DNA of 64,000 nucleotides from assembly GCA_963682055.1 (NCBI GenBank), contig OY821750.1, positions 498,501 through 562,500 on the forward strand, in the 5' to 3' direction. Below the pieces are notes generated by a model that ran no database searches, had not been told where the DNA came from, and saw nothing but the letters and a program-made list of their open reading frames with translations. The DNA is from Primula veris. Its lineage: Eukaryota; Streptophyta; Magnoliopsida; Ericales; Primulaceae. Below, one piece after another: positions 33,576 through 46,659 of this stretch (position 1 is the first letter of the stretch; every line of letters starts with the position of its first letter). The position numbers and the translations under genes were made by a program.

Positions 33576-36500
33576 CCTTGTCTTTATTCAAAGTGTGTTT
33601 CAGTGTTTGGAATAGACACTAGATAAGATACAAAACACCATAGTTTGTAAAGCGATATAATAGTCGATTTCAACCATTGTAATTTGGGTTCAACAATAAA
33701 AAAACATAAAATTAATTGTTTTTATTAAAACAACCCATTCTTATATATGCTCATAAAATTATAACAGTAATTTTGGATCATAAAGTATATTGGTACCATA
33801 AAGCAAATTAGAGTTTCTGAAAACTTTGAAATCAAACGTACGTTTAATTATGTAAAGTATAATTATCATGAAAGATAAAGGAGATACTTTTCGTAAAGTC
33901 TATAGTTAGATAACTCCTCCAAAGTACACGAGTCATGACTAGCTAGATGAGAAGAGTTGGTATTCGTTTTCGGTTTCGGGATGACTGAACCGAAAAGAAG
34001 TGTTTGTCTATATATTAGTAGTGAATGTCTTCCATGCATATATAAGCCCTATAATTCATTCAGGAACTTTTAATAAATATAGTTATCGTATTTTAGTCAT
34101 GTCATTTAAATACAAAAAAAAATAAGTATCTGCATTGTTTTGAAACTTTCTCATCTTTCCAAGACCACCAAATAATTAAGCAAACATCTTTTTTTATCGA
34201 ACATGTTCATTTTGTGAAAAAGATAATAGTGGGGGTTCATTTTGTGAAAAAGATAATAGTGGGGGTTGCATGTGTACGTAAGTTTAATGTTTGTTGTCTA
34301 GATTCATGCAATATATATAAATGATGTATCATCTATATATGAGAAAACTATTAGCCTAAACTCAAAAGTGTGTCTCATTAATTTTATAGTCATTGCCAAA
34401 CAACTTACATGCACCTTTCTCCCTTCATTTTTTCTTAAAAACCTAAAAAAAAACTGACCATGCCTGCCTATTGTTCATATATATATATACAGTCAGTTTG
34501 TTTCGAATATATTAAATGACTTGTTTTAGTTTTAATCTATATTTTAAATTGCCTATAATGTGCATGTGGATATGTAATCAGCAAAAATTTGGTGTTTACA
34601 TTGAAAATATGTGTCCAGATATTTGAATATTAAATATTTTTTGTTTGAATTCTTTAATGCGGCTTTGCAAGTACAATGTTGTCAAAATTTTGTATGCTTG
34701 AATTCTCCTGAAAACTAGCACTCTACACTATGTATTAAGCATATAGTATTTTGCAACAAAATAGTTAAGCATAGCAATGCCATCACTTATCCTTTTTAGC
34801 TTAATGATCTCTAAAAGAAAAAATTAATATAATACAAGTATATATATGTTTGAATGATGATGTTTTTCCCCAATTAATTATATCTCACTCTATATGCATA
34901 CGTCTTGTAATGAAACTCCATATATATTGAATGAGAGAAAAATAAGAGTTTGGTTAAAAAGTTGAAGGGAAAAAGTTTTGCAAAGAACATAAAAATTCTG
35001 AGACTTGAATGGTAGTTGTCTTTTTCACACAAATATATGATCAAAATGCTGGTTGTTGATATGGATGAATAGTTTTTTTTATCACTTCATTAATTTATTT
35101 GCCTTATTCATTTATATTTTTACTATTCAAATATTGTACATTAAAACAGTTAACGACATGTTCGAAAAATAGTTTTGCTTTTAATGTGAATAGTTTCTCA
35201 TTGATCGAACGACAGGTCGATACAGAGACACAAATTCAGCGAAACATACATCACTATATAAACACACTCAGGAAAATTATTATTTAGTCAACCCCTTTCG
35301 GTAGCTCTACTTGAAAAACGACCAGGAAAGACGGTGTGGGTGGAGGGTACGAATGCCACTTAAAACCCGACCTCATTAGGAGGTCGACTTCCGCCTATAT
35401 CTTTCTTAGACATTGTATCCAAATAGGTGAGTTTATTTAGGGAATGTTTATAATTTTTCCAACTTAAATGTGAAAATATATGATTTCGCAAATTAACATA
35501 TTTTAAACAAGTGTACATGGCATTAAATAAATACATAGATCGTATCTATCTAGATTAACCACATATATATATAAACATGCAGTAAATATATTTTTAGGAT
35601 TTATCTGATCATGCAATAGATTTGGTGTTATAAACAAATCAATTCAAAATTATCAATCAATTCATAAATATTCTAACATATCAAATCAAATCAATTAGAT
35701 ATAATCCAATAATTAACTGGCATATATGATATTATATATATGGTAATAACAAAAGATATGATTATTCTAACAATATATGAATCAATTATTTACTGTTTAT
35801 TGTCATATGAATAATTCTATACATGATAATTTTAACATGCAAGTAAGGAATATATTTTTAATTACCAATCAATTCTATATATGGTAATTTTTTTATATAA
35901 CATGCAAATAGTTTAAATTTACATGGAAACATATCAATTTATTAAATTAACATGCAACTTTTATTCACTTGCCTTTTAATAAAAAAAATTATATGCATGT
36001 GTGTGTATATTGACCGAATATCATATTTTATCAATCATATATACTGTTTTCGTATAAGTATTATACTACAGGACCATACGTGTAATTTCAGCAAACTATA
36101 TATCTATTTAGATCATTATTACATATACAGTCCAGAATTTCAGACAAGTTTCGGTTTAGTACTTGAGTAATTTACAGAATAGTTTACAGCTTTCAGAGAA
36201 TTACAAATCAGTACATACGTTTCAATTTGTTACAGATTTAATCCGATAGATTAATACATGTTTTATATTACATGATTTTCGATTTACAAATCGATTATAT
36301 GCGACGTTGCATAGTCTATTAATATATCAATCACATGGTTACATATCTATGTATTCTAGGTGATCATGTTATACAGTTATAAACGATTAAACATGCAGAT
36401 AATACAATAACACTACCATAACACTACCATATCCATATTATATATATAAATCATGGTGGTTCAATTTTATTTAATACCAAATCTAATTACACATGCAATT

Positions 36501-36667
36501 TTCTACCATCACAGTGATAAAAAAAATTATACCTACTGTTATTTTGATGAAGGCCGATTGAACTAAATAATTCAAAATTTCGCCGTATGTTTATAATCCA
36601 GTATTCGAGCTGTTTTTTGAACAAATATCACAATCTTCTATTCTCCGTGAGCAAAATGCCGATAACG
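33406..36667. other. Intergenic, simple repeats only
   Basis: Contents: an AT tract (33525-33574), a perfect 30-bp tandem duplication (34205-34234 and 34235-34264; GTTCATTTTGTGAAAAAGAT...), and a small perfect hairpin, CGACCTC-ATTAG-GAGGTCG (35368-35386). Elsewhere the sequence is AT-rich with no gene recognised. Bases about 36540-36667 may be the leader of the copia LTR that follows (minus strand). Confidence 0.45.
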
Positions 36668-36881
36668 TGTTGTGTGACATATTAACCCACATATATATGT
36701 ATATAGATATAGGGAGAGAATATAGATAGAGACAACAATATGGTCTTTATTAATCAGAATGTATCAATACAAGTGGACCCTAACCTTTTTTATATAGAAG
36801 ATATTATGGTTATACAAGTTAGAAAGCCCAACTTAGACCCACTACGAGTAAAGCCCAATAATCCAATAATATACTACAACA
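36668..36881 (-). mobile_element. Candidate short copia LTR with primer-site-like flank
   Basis: Read on the minus strand it starts TGTTGTAGTATATTATTGG and ends GTCACACAACA, and is followed at once by CGTTATCGGCAT. That resembles the ACGTTATCAGCACGA-type region that follows the 5' LTR of many plant copia elements. Internal coding sequence is not seen, so it is a remnant. The 126-codon frame at 36740-37120 on the other strand crosses this LTR and is spurious. Confidence 0.5.
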
Positions 36882-37854
36882 TGAATAATATTTTTAGAGG
36901 CAGTAAAATTTCCATCTTATATCCCATTTATCTTTTGGACACATTTGCTTGCCCGGTGGGCCGCTTCCTATTCGTGGATAGAATGCATTTCATTTATTTT
37001 TATTTCGATATTGAAATGGTGGTTAGTGAATGGTCTCGATCCGTCGGAATTTTTTTTGGAAAGAATGAGGAATTGTATCTTCTAGTCTTAGTTTTTTTTT
37101 CTTCTTTGGTTCTCTTTTGAGATAGTTGTAGTTATTTTGAGATAGTTGTAGTTATTTTTATGTTTGACATGCGGGTTTCTTTGTTTACTAATAGAGTTGT
37201 ACACAAAAAATAAAACAAGTCACATAAACATTCAATAAAAGTTGCAACGCTCAAAACGGTAGTGAAGAAGTGGTAAACTTTAATCTTTTTTTGTAAAAAT
37301 CGATTAAGCTAAAGAATAGTATCATTAGTTGTAACTTGTAGCCAAAAAATATTGGGAATTTTAGTGAAATAGAAATAAAACTATTAAATTATTTTGGCTT
37401 AGAGCAACGAAGATCGTTTTCCTTAAAACGATATTTACCTCCACTCTGCGGAATTTGCTAACGGGTTAACATCATATAACATGTATCCAAATGTAGCTAA
37501 GCATTCTAAAGCATACCACATATGATTTCGAATCAAGGCCTGTTAATTGATGCTTATACTAGCTATGTGTTTATTTCGTTGTAATAAAATTTATAACAAA
37601 TTGATTTTTGATTACTTCATGAATGATACGTACATTCGGAAACGTGTTTGATTAATGATTAATTGCAACCAAACTTGGTTCCCCATGACTCCGTGAACAT
37701 ATTTTTTATTTTTTTTGTTGAAACTTTTTTTTAGACATACGAGAATTATAACTCATGTAATAAACCAAAAATAGCTATTAATTTGCATCTTATATTGAAA
37801 TTTTAAAAACCAACCCCACATCTATTAATACCGACGGACCAGCCGCTGATACGA
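36882..37854. other. Intergenic, no gene recognised
   Basis: Contains a perfect 20-bp tandem duplication of GAGATAGTTGTAGTTATTTT (37119-37158). No exon or element end is recognised. Confidence 0.4.
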
Positions 37855-38645
37855 CTACCACTAACTAATTAACACATGCTTTTTGATGATTATGATCATT
37901 TCCTTTTATAAGCATAATAAATTTGATAAAGTTACACATCAATACCTGCTATGCCTTGCCATTAATATGTGAAAGAAACACAATTTACACTTCAAATCAT
38001 GCTTATGGATTGAATATATTGAATGGTCCATTTATATACAATGCAATGAACTTATCCCGTATAGCAAAAAAAAGGAAAGTGGGCATATGTGTATCCACTT
38101 TCTTTGTGCTTCACAATATTAATGTAATTGTCTCTTCAATCAAACATGTCACATAAACATTCATGAAAGTTGCAACAGTCAAAACATTAGTGAAAAGTGG
38201 TAAAATTTAGGGTCTGCTTTGCAACAGATTTTTTTAGTGCATTTTTGATTTTTAAATTATAAAAATCTATGTGTGTTTGGAAAGTTTGATTATTTAGCTT
38301 CTGAAAATCTGATTTTTAAGCAGAAAATTCTAAAAAATCAAAAAAATCAAGATTTAAAAATGAAATCTAACGAAACTAATGTATAAAATGTTCATAACGC
38401 CAAACATACATGCATGCATAACCTTAAATAATATTCTATATTTTTCTTTTAAATAATGAGTTATAGTTAGTAATAGTTACTTTGATTTTCGTTTCTTTTA
38501 AATTGCTAAAGAAGTTGTATGTATGATTTTCCCAATTACTGCTTGAATGGTGGGATAAGTCACAATGACAATTATAGTACCAAGTGCACATGTGAAATTA
38601 AACAAGTGCACATGTGAAAATCAACGAAGTTAAAAGAATGGTTCA
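37855..38645. repeat. Segmental repeat, copy 2 (partner 16065-16600)
   Basis: Collinear with 16065-16530 except for inserted sequence between about 38060 and 38385. That insertion includes a low-complexity ATTTTTGATTTTTAAATT stretch starting near GGGTCTGCTTTGCAACAG (38211). Confidence 0.65.
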
Positions 38646-39021
38646 AAATTGATGGATTCAAATTTTATGGAGGTTTTCTTCAGATTTTTGGTTTTTTCAT
38701 ATGTATTCGTTATTTTTTTTTGATTTTTTTATAAATCAACTTACTATTTAATTTCTAAAGTGTTTGTTCAAAACAATTATAAAATTTGACATTTATATTT
38801 TTTTATATTTAATTGTTTGTTTGACAAATTATAAGATAGTAATATTAATAAATAACTAAAATATATATATATATAAGGTCAAATTTTATAGTATTTTTTT
38901 AACAAACACTTTAGAACAAAATAATATGTTGATTTACAAAAAAATAAATTACGAATACATATGAAAAAACCAAAAATCTAACAATTTAAACATGATAAAA
39001 TTTGAACCCAAAATTGATAAC
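38646..39021. mobile_element. Foldback element with ~145-bp inverted arms
   Basis: Bases 38646-38790 and 38877-39021 are imperfect reverse complements. Shared blocks are ATTTTTGGTTTTTTCATATG, TCTAAAGTGTTTGTT and ATAAAATTTGAC, each mirrored on the right. The loop is about 86 bp. The paralogous locus at 16525-16565 has only the outermost AAAATTGATGG.TTCAAATTTTAT and then continues into other flank, so the hairpin is an insertion or a palindromic duplication. No coding sequence and no clear target duplication. Confidence 0.7.
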
Positions 39022-39913
39022 TATCTCGTTTTATTTCTTTATTTCTTTATATTTGCACTAATAGGATGATGACAACATTGACAAGAGTAGATTCTAGTCT
39101 TTTTTTTTTTTTTTCAATGGACCCTATAAATTTTAATAATTATTCCATATAATAACATTACTTTTATTATATAACTCCTTATAAATTGGGATGTTTCCTA
39201 CTTCAATGCTATATCTTTGGATTTCCATATCTTTCACCTTAAATGCTCTCTAATTATTTCATATATTCGTAGGACAATAAGATGACAGATATTAGTCCTG
39301 CTGATATTAGTCATGGCAAACGCATATCGTCACAAGAGTAGAGTATAGGCAAAGACGCCTAAATAGTTATAGAAACCACGAAGGACGACCTGTATGTACG
39401 GCTACTACAGCAAACGTAAACTTGAGCAATTCGTTTATTTTTCTTCAAACTCAAAAATCAGTTTCCGGTAGTTCGACCTTTTTAAATATGTTAATGTTGT
39501 ATATGTTTTGATATAGGCCGGACTACATGAGAACGAACAAGCTCGAAAAGATTATGTGTTAATCATGAAATTAAAATTAATTTCCTACTTGAAAACGTTT
39601 TTCAATCAATGTCAGGGTACATGCTAAGTTCATACCACCGGGCCGACACCTCCCATGATTTCAAAAATTATAATTCTTTCAATTTTCGACCATATATTGT
39701 TACTAAAAAATATATATATTAATCATGTTGATCAAATCTTACTATGAATATGACTTAACAATATAAAATGATAACATGCATGAATTGACATGATCACTTA
39801 ACAAAATTATGAGCATGTATGTTTTTGTGAAATGCAAATAAATTAAGTCACCATGTTATATTAAAGCTAATTCAATTGATATAATTGTGAACCAACGTAC
39901 CATATCAATATTC

Positions 39914-39953
<40 letters not shown>

Positions 39954-40871
39954 TCCATGCATCCCCAATCTCAAAATCACAACCTCAGTACACACACAAG
40001 TCTTGGAACAACTCAACTCTTTCATATCATGTATATATAGTTCATACTCTTTACATATTTTATTCAAATATATGTTTGTGATAAATAAAGTTTTTTTTTT
40101 TCTTTTTGATGGAAAAACCTCAAAAAATTATAATATAGATTATATAATTTTTTATTTCTGTCATCTCGATCTGTGATTTCAATAATTCTCTTTTACTACT
40201 ATAAAGTACAATATTATCATTTTTTTTTTGTCACGTGACATGGTCAACAAGTCCTTTTCAAAATACACACTAGTAAGAAATAGTATTTAAAATGTAAAGA
40301 AAAAGGGGGTAATGAAATTTAAATTTTTTTTATTAAAAAATAAAAAAGATAAAATATACAGCTGAATATGAAGAAGAAATAGGGTCAGCTAATTCCTTTA
40401 ATTTCCTTTTAAAACCTTTTGTCTCTCCATTCACTTTTATATCAACAAAGGCAATAGCATTGGCTATATATATACATACATACACATATATATATGAAAA
40501 TTCAATATAACTAAAGTATTTCATTTGTAGCAGCATTGCTTAGGCTTTTAGCTCTGGTTATAGTTCAGAAAAATTTGTCCATTTTCTATTTCAAAACATT
40601 CATATTCATGTAAGTTTCTATAGAAGTAAAAATGCTTGTTTCTTGTACCTTTGAAAATTTAGCTAATTTTGATCATTTTTTGTTATTATAAATTAAAGAG
40701 ATACTTAACAATATTTTTGGTTTCATCAGTCCTTTTAATGGCTTTTAACTTTCTTGTTTTTTCCATCTTTTGTCTCTAATTTTCTTCTTTATAATAAAAT
40801 AAAATATTAGTATCATAATTTTTTTGTCACGTGACATCGTTAACATGACTTTTTTTTTTTTTTTTTTCCAG
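39022..40871. other. Intergenic and likely 5' untranslated region of the SANT mini-gene
   Basis: 39022-39560 continues the local repeat family (GGCCGGACTACATGAGAACG at 39518-39537). An AT tract lies at 39918-39950. An exon-like stretch before CATTCATATTCAT|GTAAGT (donor at 40611) may be a 5' untranslated exon of the gene that follows. Confidence 0.35.
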
Positions 40872-40897
40872 AAATTAAGGAGTTACCACGAAAAAGG

Positions 40898-42143
40898 ATG
40901 CAGCAGGTATTAATTTGTATAATATTCTTTGTTATAGATGTTATTGTATAATTGCTGATGGTTCATTAACTTAAGTTTTAGTTTTGTGTTCAAAATCACT
41001 TCATAAAGTCTCTGCAAAAACGTCTTACTTTCATAGAATGATTGATATATTTAATATAACAAATTAATACTACTTCACAAATTTAGATTAATGGTGGAAA
41101 TACGATCTAATTGTTTAATGGACGTGGGTCTTGTTTTTAAACTGAGACATGGATCTAGTGTTAAGTGAAAAATTCCAGTTAATAGTCGTAACATTTTTTT
41201 AACTTTGACGAATAATGAACTTTTCGTGGGAAGTTATAGAATAAGTGGCATTTTTTATTTTTATATTTTATGGGAAATCAGAAAATTGTTAACAAATAAA
41301 ATTATAGAATGAGTGTTTTGAATTCCAAAAGTAAGTTTAACAAATAAAAAGTCATTTTTATAAGTCATAATTATTTTTTAACATTTTTTTTCTATTTTAC
41401 CATAAAAAGTCTTTAAAATGTTTTTTTAAAAAAAGGGGCCAAATTACCAATAAAGTCAAAACACCCGAGTGTTATTTTCTAACCATGTTTTACCATTTAA
41501 TTTTTTTATATTTTATATTATTTGTTTAAAAAAGTCAAAGAAATACAATTTTGAGAGAGGGAGAATATGAGCTGTATGGAAGTTTTTTTTCTACAACTTT
41601 CTTCTTTTATTTTTGTAGCAAATAAAAATTATAAGCACTCTTTTTTTTGGCATAGTTTAATTTCGACCTTGAATGGACTCCTGCGGAGATCGAGGCCCTT
41701 AAAGCGGCAGCAGCTATGTACCCGATGGATTGTGAGGACAGGTTTATTAAGATAGCAGAACACGTCCCCGGGAAACAATTTTACCATTGCGCTGAGAAGG
41801 TAGAAGTTTTTACCTAAATATTTACCTACGCCTATTTATGTGTATATATATTCTTTAATTATCTGCTTATAAACTCTGAGTTATAGTATTAATCAATTAA
41901 TTGTTTGTTCAGATGCACAGCATGAACATCGATGGTTTCAATTGCCATCGGTGCCACCGTGAAGTCTCTCATGTGCTAGTTTTTAGCGGAAGCTTTTACC
42001 AACATGGGTATTGATTTTAATTATCAATTGGTTTATTCATTTTATTATTATTATAAATTTTGGATTGATTTATATATGTTTGGTTTTTTAGGAATATGCG
42101 ATTCTGTAGCCTTGCTTGTAGAGATGGCCATATTGCTGAGTAA
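40898..42143 (+). CDS. Mini-gene: SANT-like domain plus FCS-type zinc finger
   Basis: Four coding exons join with clean GT-AG introns into one 99-residue frame: 40898-40906, 41656-41799, 41913-42007 and 42092-42143 (TAA). The first coding exon is part of 40872-40906, whose acceptor is TTTCCAG; an upstream untranslated exon is likely. Residues 7-51 form a SANT/Myb-like module (EWTPAEIEALKAAAAMYP, then DRFIKIAEHVPGKQFYHC), closest in style to the C-terminal SANT of ZRF1/DNAJC2 proteins. Residues 62-92 form a treble-clef-like finger: CHRC (62-65) and FCSLACR (87-93). This resembles FCS-like (FLZ/MYM) fingers, but with 22 residues between the cysteine pairs. A chromatin or protein-interaction role is inferred only. 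The exon and preceding intron match the broken paralog at 19.6-30.2 kb. Confidence 0.65.
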
Positions 42144-43943
42144 GACGCAGCATGATTTTCACTATGTTTATTATCTATTTCATGATTGAATAAATAGGAA
42201 CATATATAATGTGTTTCTTCAAGGTTGTAAAAGACGATAATCGTCAATAAACGGAGAGTCTCTGATGTAATAATTTTTGGATTAATGCATTTGTAATAAT
42301 GAGTAATGTTTGGACCAAACATTTCACTTTATTAACGATTAAATTTGAGTGTCTTTTGTAATTTTCTTTATAGGTATTTACAATATGAAATACTGATTAT
42401 GAACCTTCTCATTCTAAAATAAAAAAAGTTTTAGCTCACTAATCTGTCAGTAATTACCAAAACCATCCCGTCATTAGACAGTTTCTTGTGATTTTCTATG
42501 CATATTACTACTTTGCAAGTCAATTTAATGGTGAAATTTGTTTTTATTTATTTTGTTCATTCAACTGCTTATTTTATAGACACTACAATAAACACTAAAT
42601 AGTTTAATAAACACAATTGTGTATTTTGAACACTAAATAGCTCATGCTATGCAAGATTTCATTCAATGTAATTTGAGTTCACATGCTTGAAAGGCCATGT
42701 ACCTGACACAGTACTGGTGGACTCATTCCCTGTACAAATTTACCTCGAGGAGACCTCGTAATTCCCACAAATTCAACTCGCAGAAAGAAACAGTTTGTGT
42801 ATACACACAAATTTGGTTGGTGATTAGAGAATTTTAATATCAAATCTATTGGTGCTATATATGGTAAATGGGTCTTATAGTCCTCAATTTAGAAGCTAGT
42901 GGCAGTGTACAAAGTGAACTTCATCCGTAATCAGTCCCCTCAAATTCAACGAAAATCAAAAGCATACGACATACGGACCACTAAGACAGGACTAAGAAAC
43001 TGTAAAATCTGCGTTTTTATCATAAACAGTCATAAAGCTACTACAACATATGATAGCAATTAAGATCCAATCAGATGTGGTCTCTCATCGAAAGTGCAAC
43101 GGATGGAAAAAGAAAGATTTGAAAAATGAAAACATGGAATTACTGAATCCCCGTTATGGGGTGAGTAAACAGATTTGTTTCCTTAAAATATAAAGAACAA
43201 CATACAGGTATATGGACATTTAACATCACTTTCGTGTATGTAAAAGCTATAGTGTCAAGGTCATCCCAAACTTCCTGAAAACATGACAAAGATCATAAAT
43301 GCTTACTAATTAGAGCATTAATTAATATTGTGAAACAATAGACTACAGAAATAGGAAAGAACTAAAATAATTTGCAATTATATTACAATCATCACATAAT
43401 AGGCACAAAACTGGTACGGATTAAAGATCCAAACGATGAACACACCCTCTAATCAAAAACTTAATAAACGTAGAGCATTTTTTTTCAGCCTAAGCCAGTC
43501 TAAATGTCAGATTCACACAAACTGAGCTCTTATAAACCAAGTTAGAAATAAATTTACATATATAATCACATCTTGAATCTAATAATTGTGACATTATATC
43601 TTGATAAACAACCATATGATTCAAATGTAAAAATAAATAAATGTATGTCATTCAAAAAAGTTCATACTCTGATGGTATAGTTCTTATAATGAATACTTGA
43701 GCACTCTATAGTGGTTAGGACTGTAAATATCAAAACGTATTTTTATTTAAATTTAAGAGAATGAGAACGCAGTAGATAAATTGGTTAAACCAAAAACAAT
43801 ATGAAGAACTATTGTATACTATTATCGAAGGCCGTAGAGAACAATCAGATGGGTATAAGTAATTGAATTAACATCCAGTTTTGACCGGCAAGAAACCAGA
43901 AGACATGTTCCATTCTATACCTGGGGTTTAAATGTACTACTAA
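42144..43943. other. 3' flank of the mini-gene and intergenic DNA
   Basis: The first 200 bp probably include the 3' untranslated region of the mini-gene (several AATAAT/AATAAA-like signals). From about 42.4 kb on I see no exon or repeat end until the Helitron-like terminus at 43944. Confidence 0.35.
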
Positions 43944-43971
43944 CTAGTAACCGGGGCTCACGCTATGCGTG
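43944..43971 (-). mobile_element. Candidate Helitron 3' terminus
   Basis: On the minus strand: stem CACGC/GCGTG (43967-43971 and 43959-43963; loop 3 nt), an 11-nt spacer, then CTAG (43947-43944) followed by T. This matches the hairpin plus CTRR|T layout. The element would extend to the right; its TC end was not identified. No gene was recognised between here and 44.9 kb. Confidence 0.55.
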
Positions 43972-44987
43972 TGTAAGTCGTTATATGCATGAAACACGTA
44001 GTTGGGTTTACAGAAAACATTATCAATGTGGAACTTAATTTTACAATAAACAAACTCGGATTCGGCAAAACAACAACACAAGATTAATGGTCTCAATTCA
44101 AAAATATATCAACCACTTGTCTACATTGTATAGCTTGATAAAATAAAGGACCTTGCTACAAAACATAGGTTGATAAATCTACAAAAAGGAAAATATGATG
44201 AAAAAAAATCATAAAAGCGGATTTTAATTGTATAAATATATATAATCATTTAAGAGTGTTTGGAAGGTAGAACTTGAAGAAAAAAATGAAAACAAACAGA
44301 TCACCAAATTTAAGAAACAGCAGACGCCTCAATGTTTAAAGTAACATAACCAGCAAGTTGGAGAGATTTAACATATACCCAAAGAACACAAAATTGTATT
44401 GATGAATAACAAAATCTGGCTAAAGAAATTAAACAAGTGACAACTCTCTTTGATTGAAAACAACATAAAGTAATCGAATGACACTGGCAAGGAACGAAAA
44501 AGAAAATTGGAAAACTTCAAATGTGATAGAATTCAGCATACGTACTTGTCTTTAAATCACAAACGAATATGCTGGGAACATATAAACAAAGCTACAGAAT
44601 CGGTGTAAAATTTAAATATCTTGAATTAAAACAAAGGAAAAAAACCAACTAAATAGTAAGAGAAAAAAAGGAAACAACTAAATATATGTCCATTGTTGGA
44701 AACTATAGATTACAATTGTACTCCATATAAATTAAGGAATCGATATGATACTTGCATTCTTTCGTTCATGAATCTCCATTGCTTCTAACTTTAACATTGA
44801 AATACATTGAATTCGAAATAAACTATTTGATTACATGACCATTGAATCTAATCAACAAAATTAGAAATAGAAAGATATATCTAGTTAATAGATGGATATA
44901 AATAAGCGTGGGCATATAGAAAACATTTTATATTTGTTGGAGAAGGAATTATATTGGTTTAGTCTTAAGCTAAAATTAAAGAGAAAA

Positions 44988-45606
44988 ATGGGACATGATA
45001 AGTGTACTAGTGTAAAAGCTTGTGCCATGTTTCTCATGATAATGACGAGTACGCTTTCTATGGTTTCGGCGCTTGCACCTCGTAGGCAAGTTGATCCAGT
45101 GTGTGTAGCATGGTGTGTAAGTTGGTGCTACAATGATCTTGTTGCTTTTTTGTTGTGTTTCGGTGAATGCGTAGCTCATTGCCTTCCTCCACCACAAAAA
45201 TTGTCGGATAACAACGACATCACACACTCGTCCAAATCCGTCAACTCTAATGGTTACTTTAATGATAAAAAAGGTAAGTAAATGTAGTAACTTTATAGTA
45301 CGTTTTGGATACTAATCCTTTTTCATAAGTAATTTATTATGTTCCTCTTGGTTACAACTTTATTTGGTTTCTAGATTTTGTACATAGATGTTTATAACAC
45401 GTCTAAATAAATTTAGGAAATATGATCAAAATAAAAATCAAATCAGGTAAATAGAAAAAACTTAGTAAACTCCTATAAAGTATCCATAATTTCTTATTTT
45501 CTACAATCTTAATTAAGTACAGTTGTGTTATATATTCGGTCTCCTATTATGTTATTTGTTAACACTATTCACTTATTTTGCAGATATGCATAAAATAAAT
45601 ATATGA
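44988..45606 (+). CDS. Secreted thionin-like cysteine-rich peptide
   Basis: The start is placed at ATG 44988, in front of a signal-peptide-like segment (MFLMIMTSTLSMVSALA), rather than at the in-frame ATG 44892, whose extra 32 residues would bury the signal. Exon 1 ends at 45273 before GTAAGT; exon 2 (45584-45606, acceptor TTTGCAG) adds seven codons and TGA, giving 102 residues. Without splicing the frame stops at 45281. After the signal, six cysteines at 39, 43, 47, 57, 61 and 65 form C-x3-C-x3-C-x9-C-x3-C-x3-C (CVAWCVSWC and CFGECVAHC). This symmetric pattern resembles plant thionin-like proteins, probably a helical hairpin held by disulfides; a defence or signalling role in the apoplast is inferred. 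The charged, Asn/Ser-rich tail is unusual. Confidence 0.7.
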
Positions 45607-46659
45607 AGACATGTGGAGATGGCTACGTACCGCATATATAAAAGAACGATGACAAGATATTATTATTATTCTCACCTAAAATTTCCAGAAAATGACAACT
45701 CTTTTTATTTCGAGTTAATTACAAGTTTCTATTGTAAATGCTTCATGTGTATGGAATAACATTTAATTTCAAATCAGGTGTTACAACAACACTCTCAACG
45801 TTTCAAGTCTATTAAAAGTATATGATTTTTATTTTATTTTATTTTACCTTTTTCAACAATCAAACACACACAAACCAGACCGCATCAATATTTTGAGTTT
45901 CACAAAATTCCAACATAAAACTTTAACAAGTTAGCTGCTTAATTCCAAAACTTGTATGTTCTACAAGAACCCAACTTAAAACATTAATAAGTTAGCTAAC
46001 CTATTTCCTCAAATTTATTGTTAAACAAGGACTTAAACTCTTGTATGTTTTGCTTGCTTTGAGTTTATTTCTTATTAAGGTTTATATATTTGGTTGGACA
46101 CCCTTTTCAGCTTAACTTATATGGTTCTCCCCTGAAAATTGCGAAGCCAACTTATGCCAAAATTCATTGAAATATTCCGTAAAACTATTGTTTCTATTAT
46201 ATGCCTTAAATTGCATAATCAAAGTCATTACCCAATGGTTCAAATCAAACGATGAGATATAATGGTTCAAATGAAGATTTAACGAATTAGAATTATAACT
46301 ATCGGAAATTAGGATCAAGACTCGCAATCAATGTAATGTAGATCGACATCACATAGTAATAGGACATGAAAGCATTCATATTCATATCGGTGTAGTTAAA
46401 TAAGAGAGTGTTGATGGTTACATGGAGAAAGGAATAGAAAGAGAGAGAGGTTACCTAGCAAAAAAAATGATTATGATTATGACCTTGAAAGATATTGATA
46501 ATTAACCAATATATATATATATGTGCTATAAACATGTTCTTTTTTACAGCCTTTAGTTCAACTTGCTTATTTTCTGCTCAGTTAATAACCAAAAAAATTC
46601 AAATGCATATGCAGGATATAACAGGCTGATCTGGTCATAGCATGATTGCATGAACAGGA
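45607..46659. other. Intergenic, no gene recognised
   Basis: AT-rich. Short frames (for example 46112-46327, minus strand) show no recognisable domain or splice context. Confidence 0.4.

Noticed and set aside
35368..35386. Short perfect hairpin as a terminator or Helitron end
   Set aside because: Stem of 7 bp without a T-run or CTRR motif; chance or repeat relic.
36740..37120. 126-codon frame
   Set aside because: Crosses a short copia LTR in antisense, has low-complexity AT-driven composition, and shows no domain.
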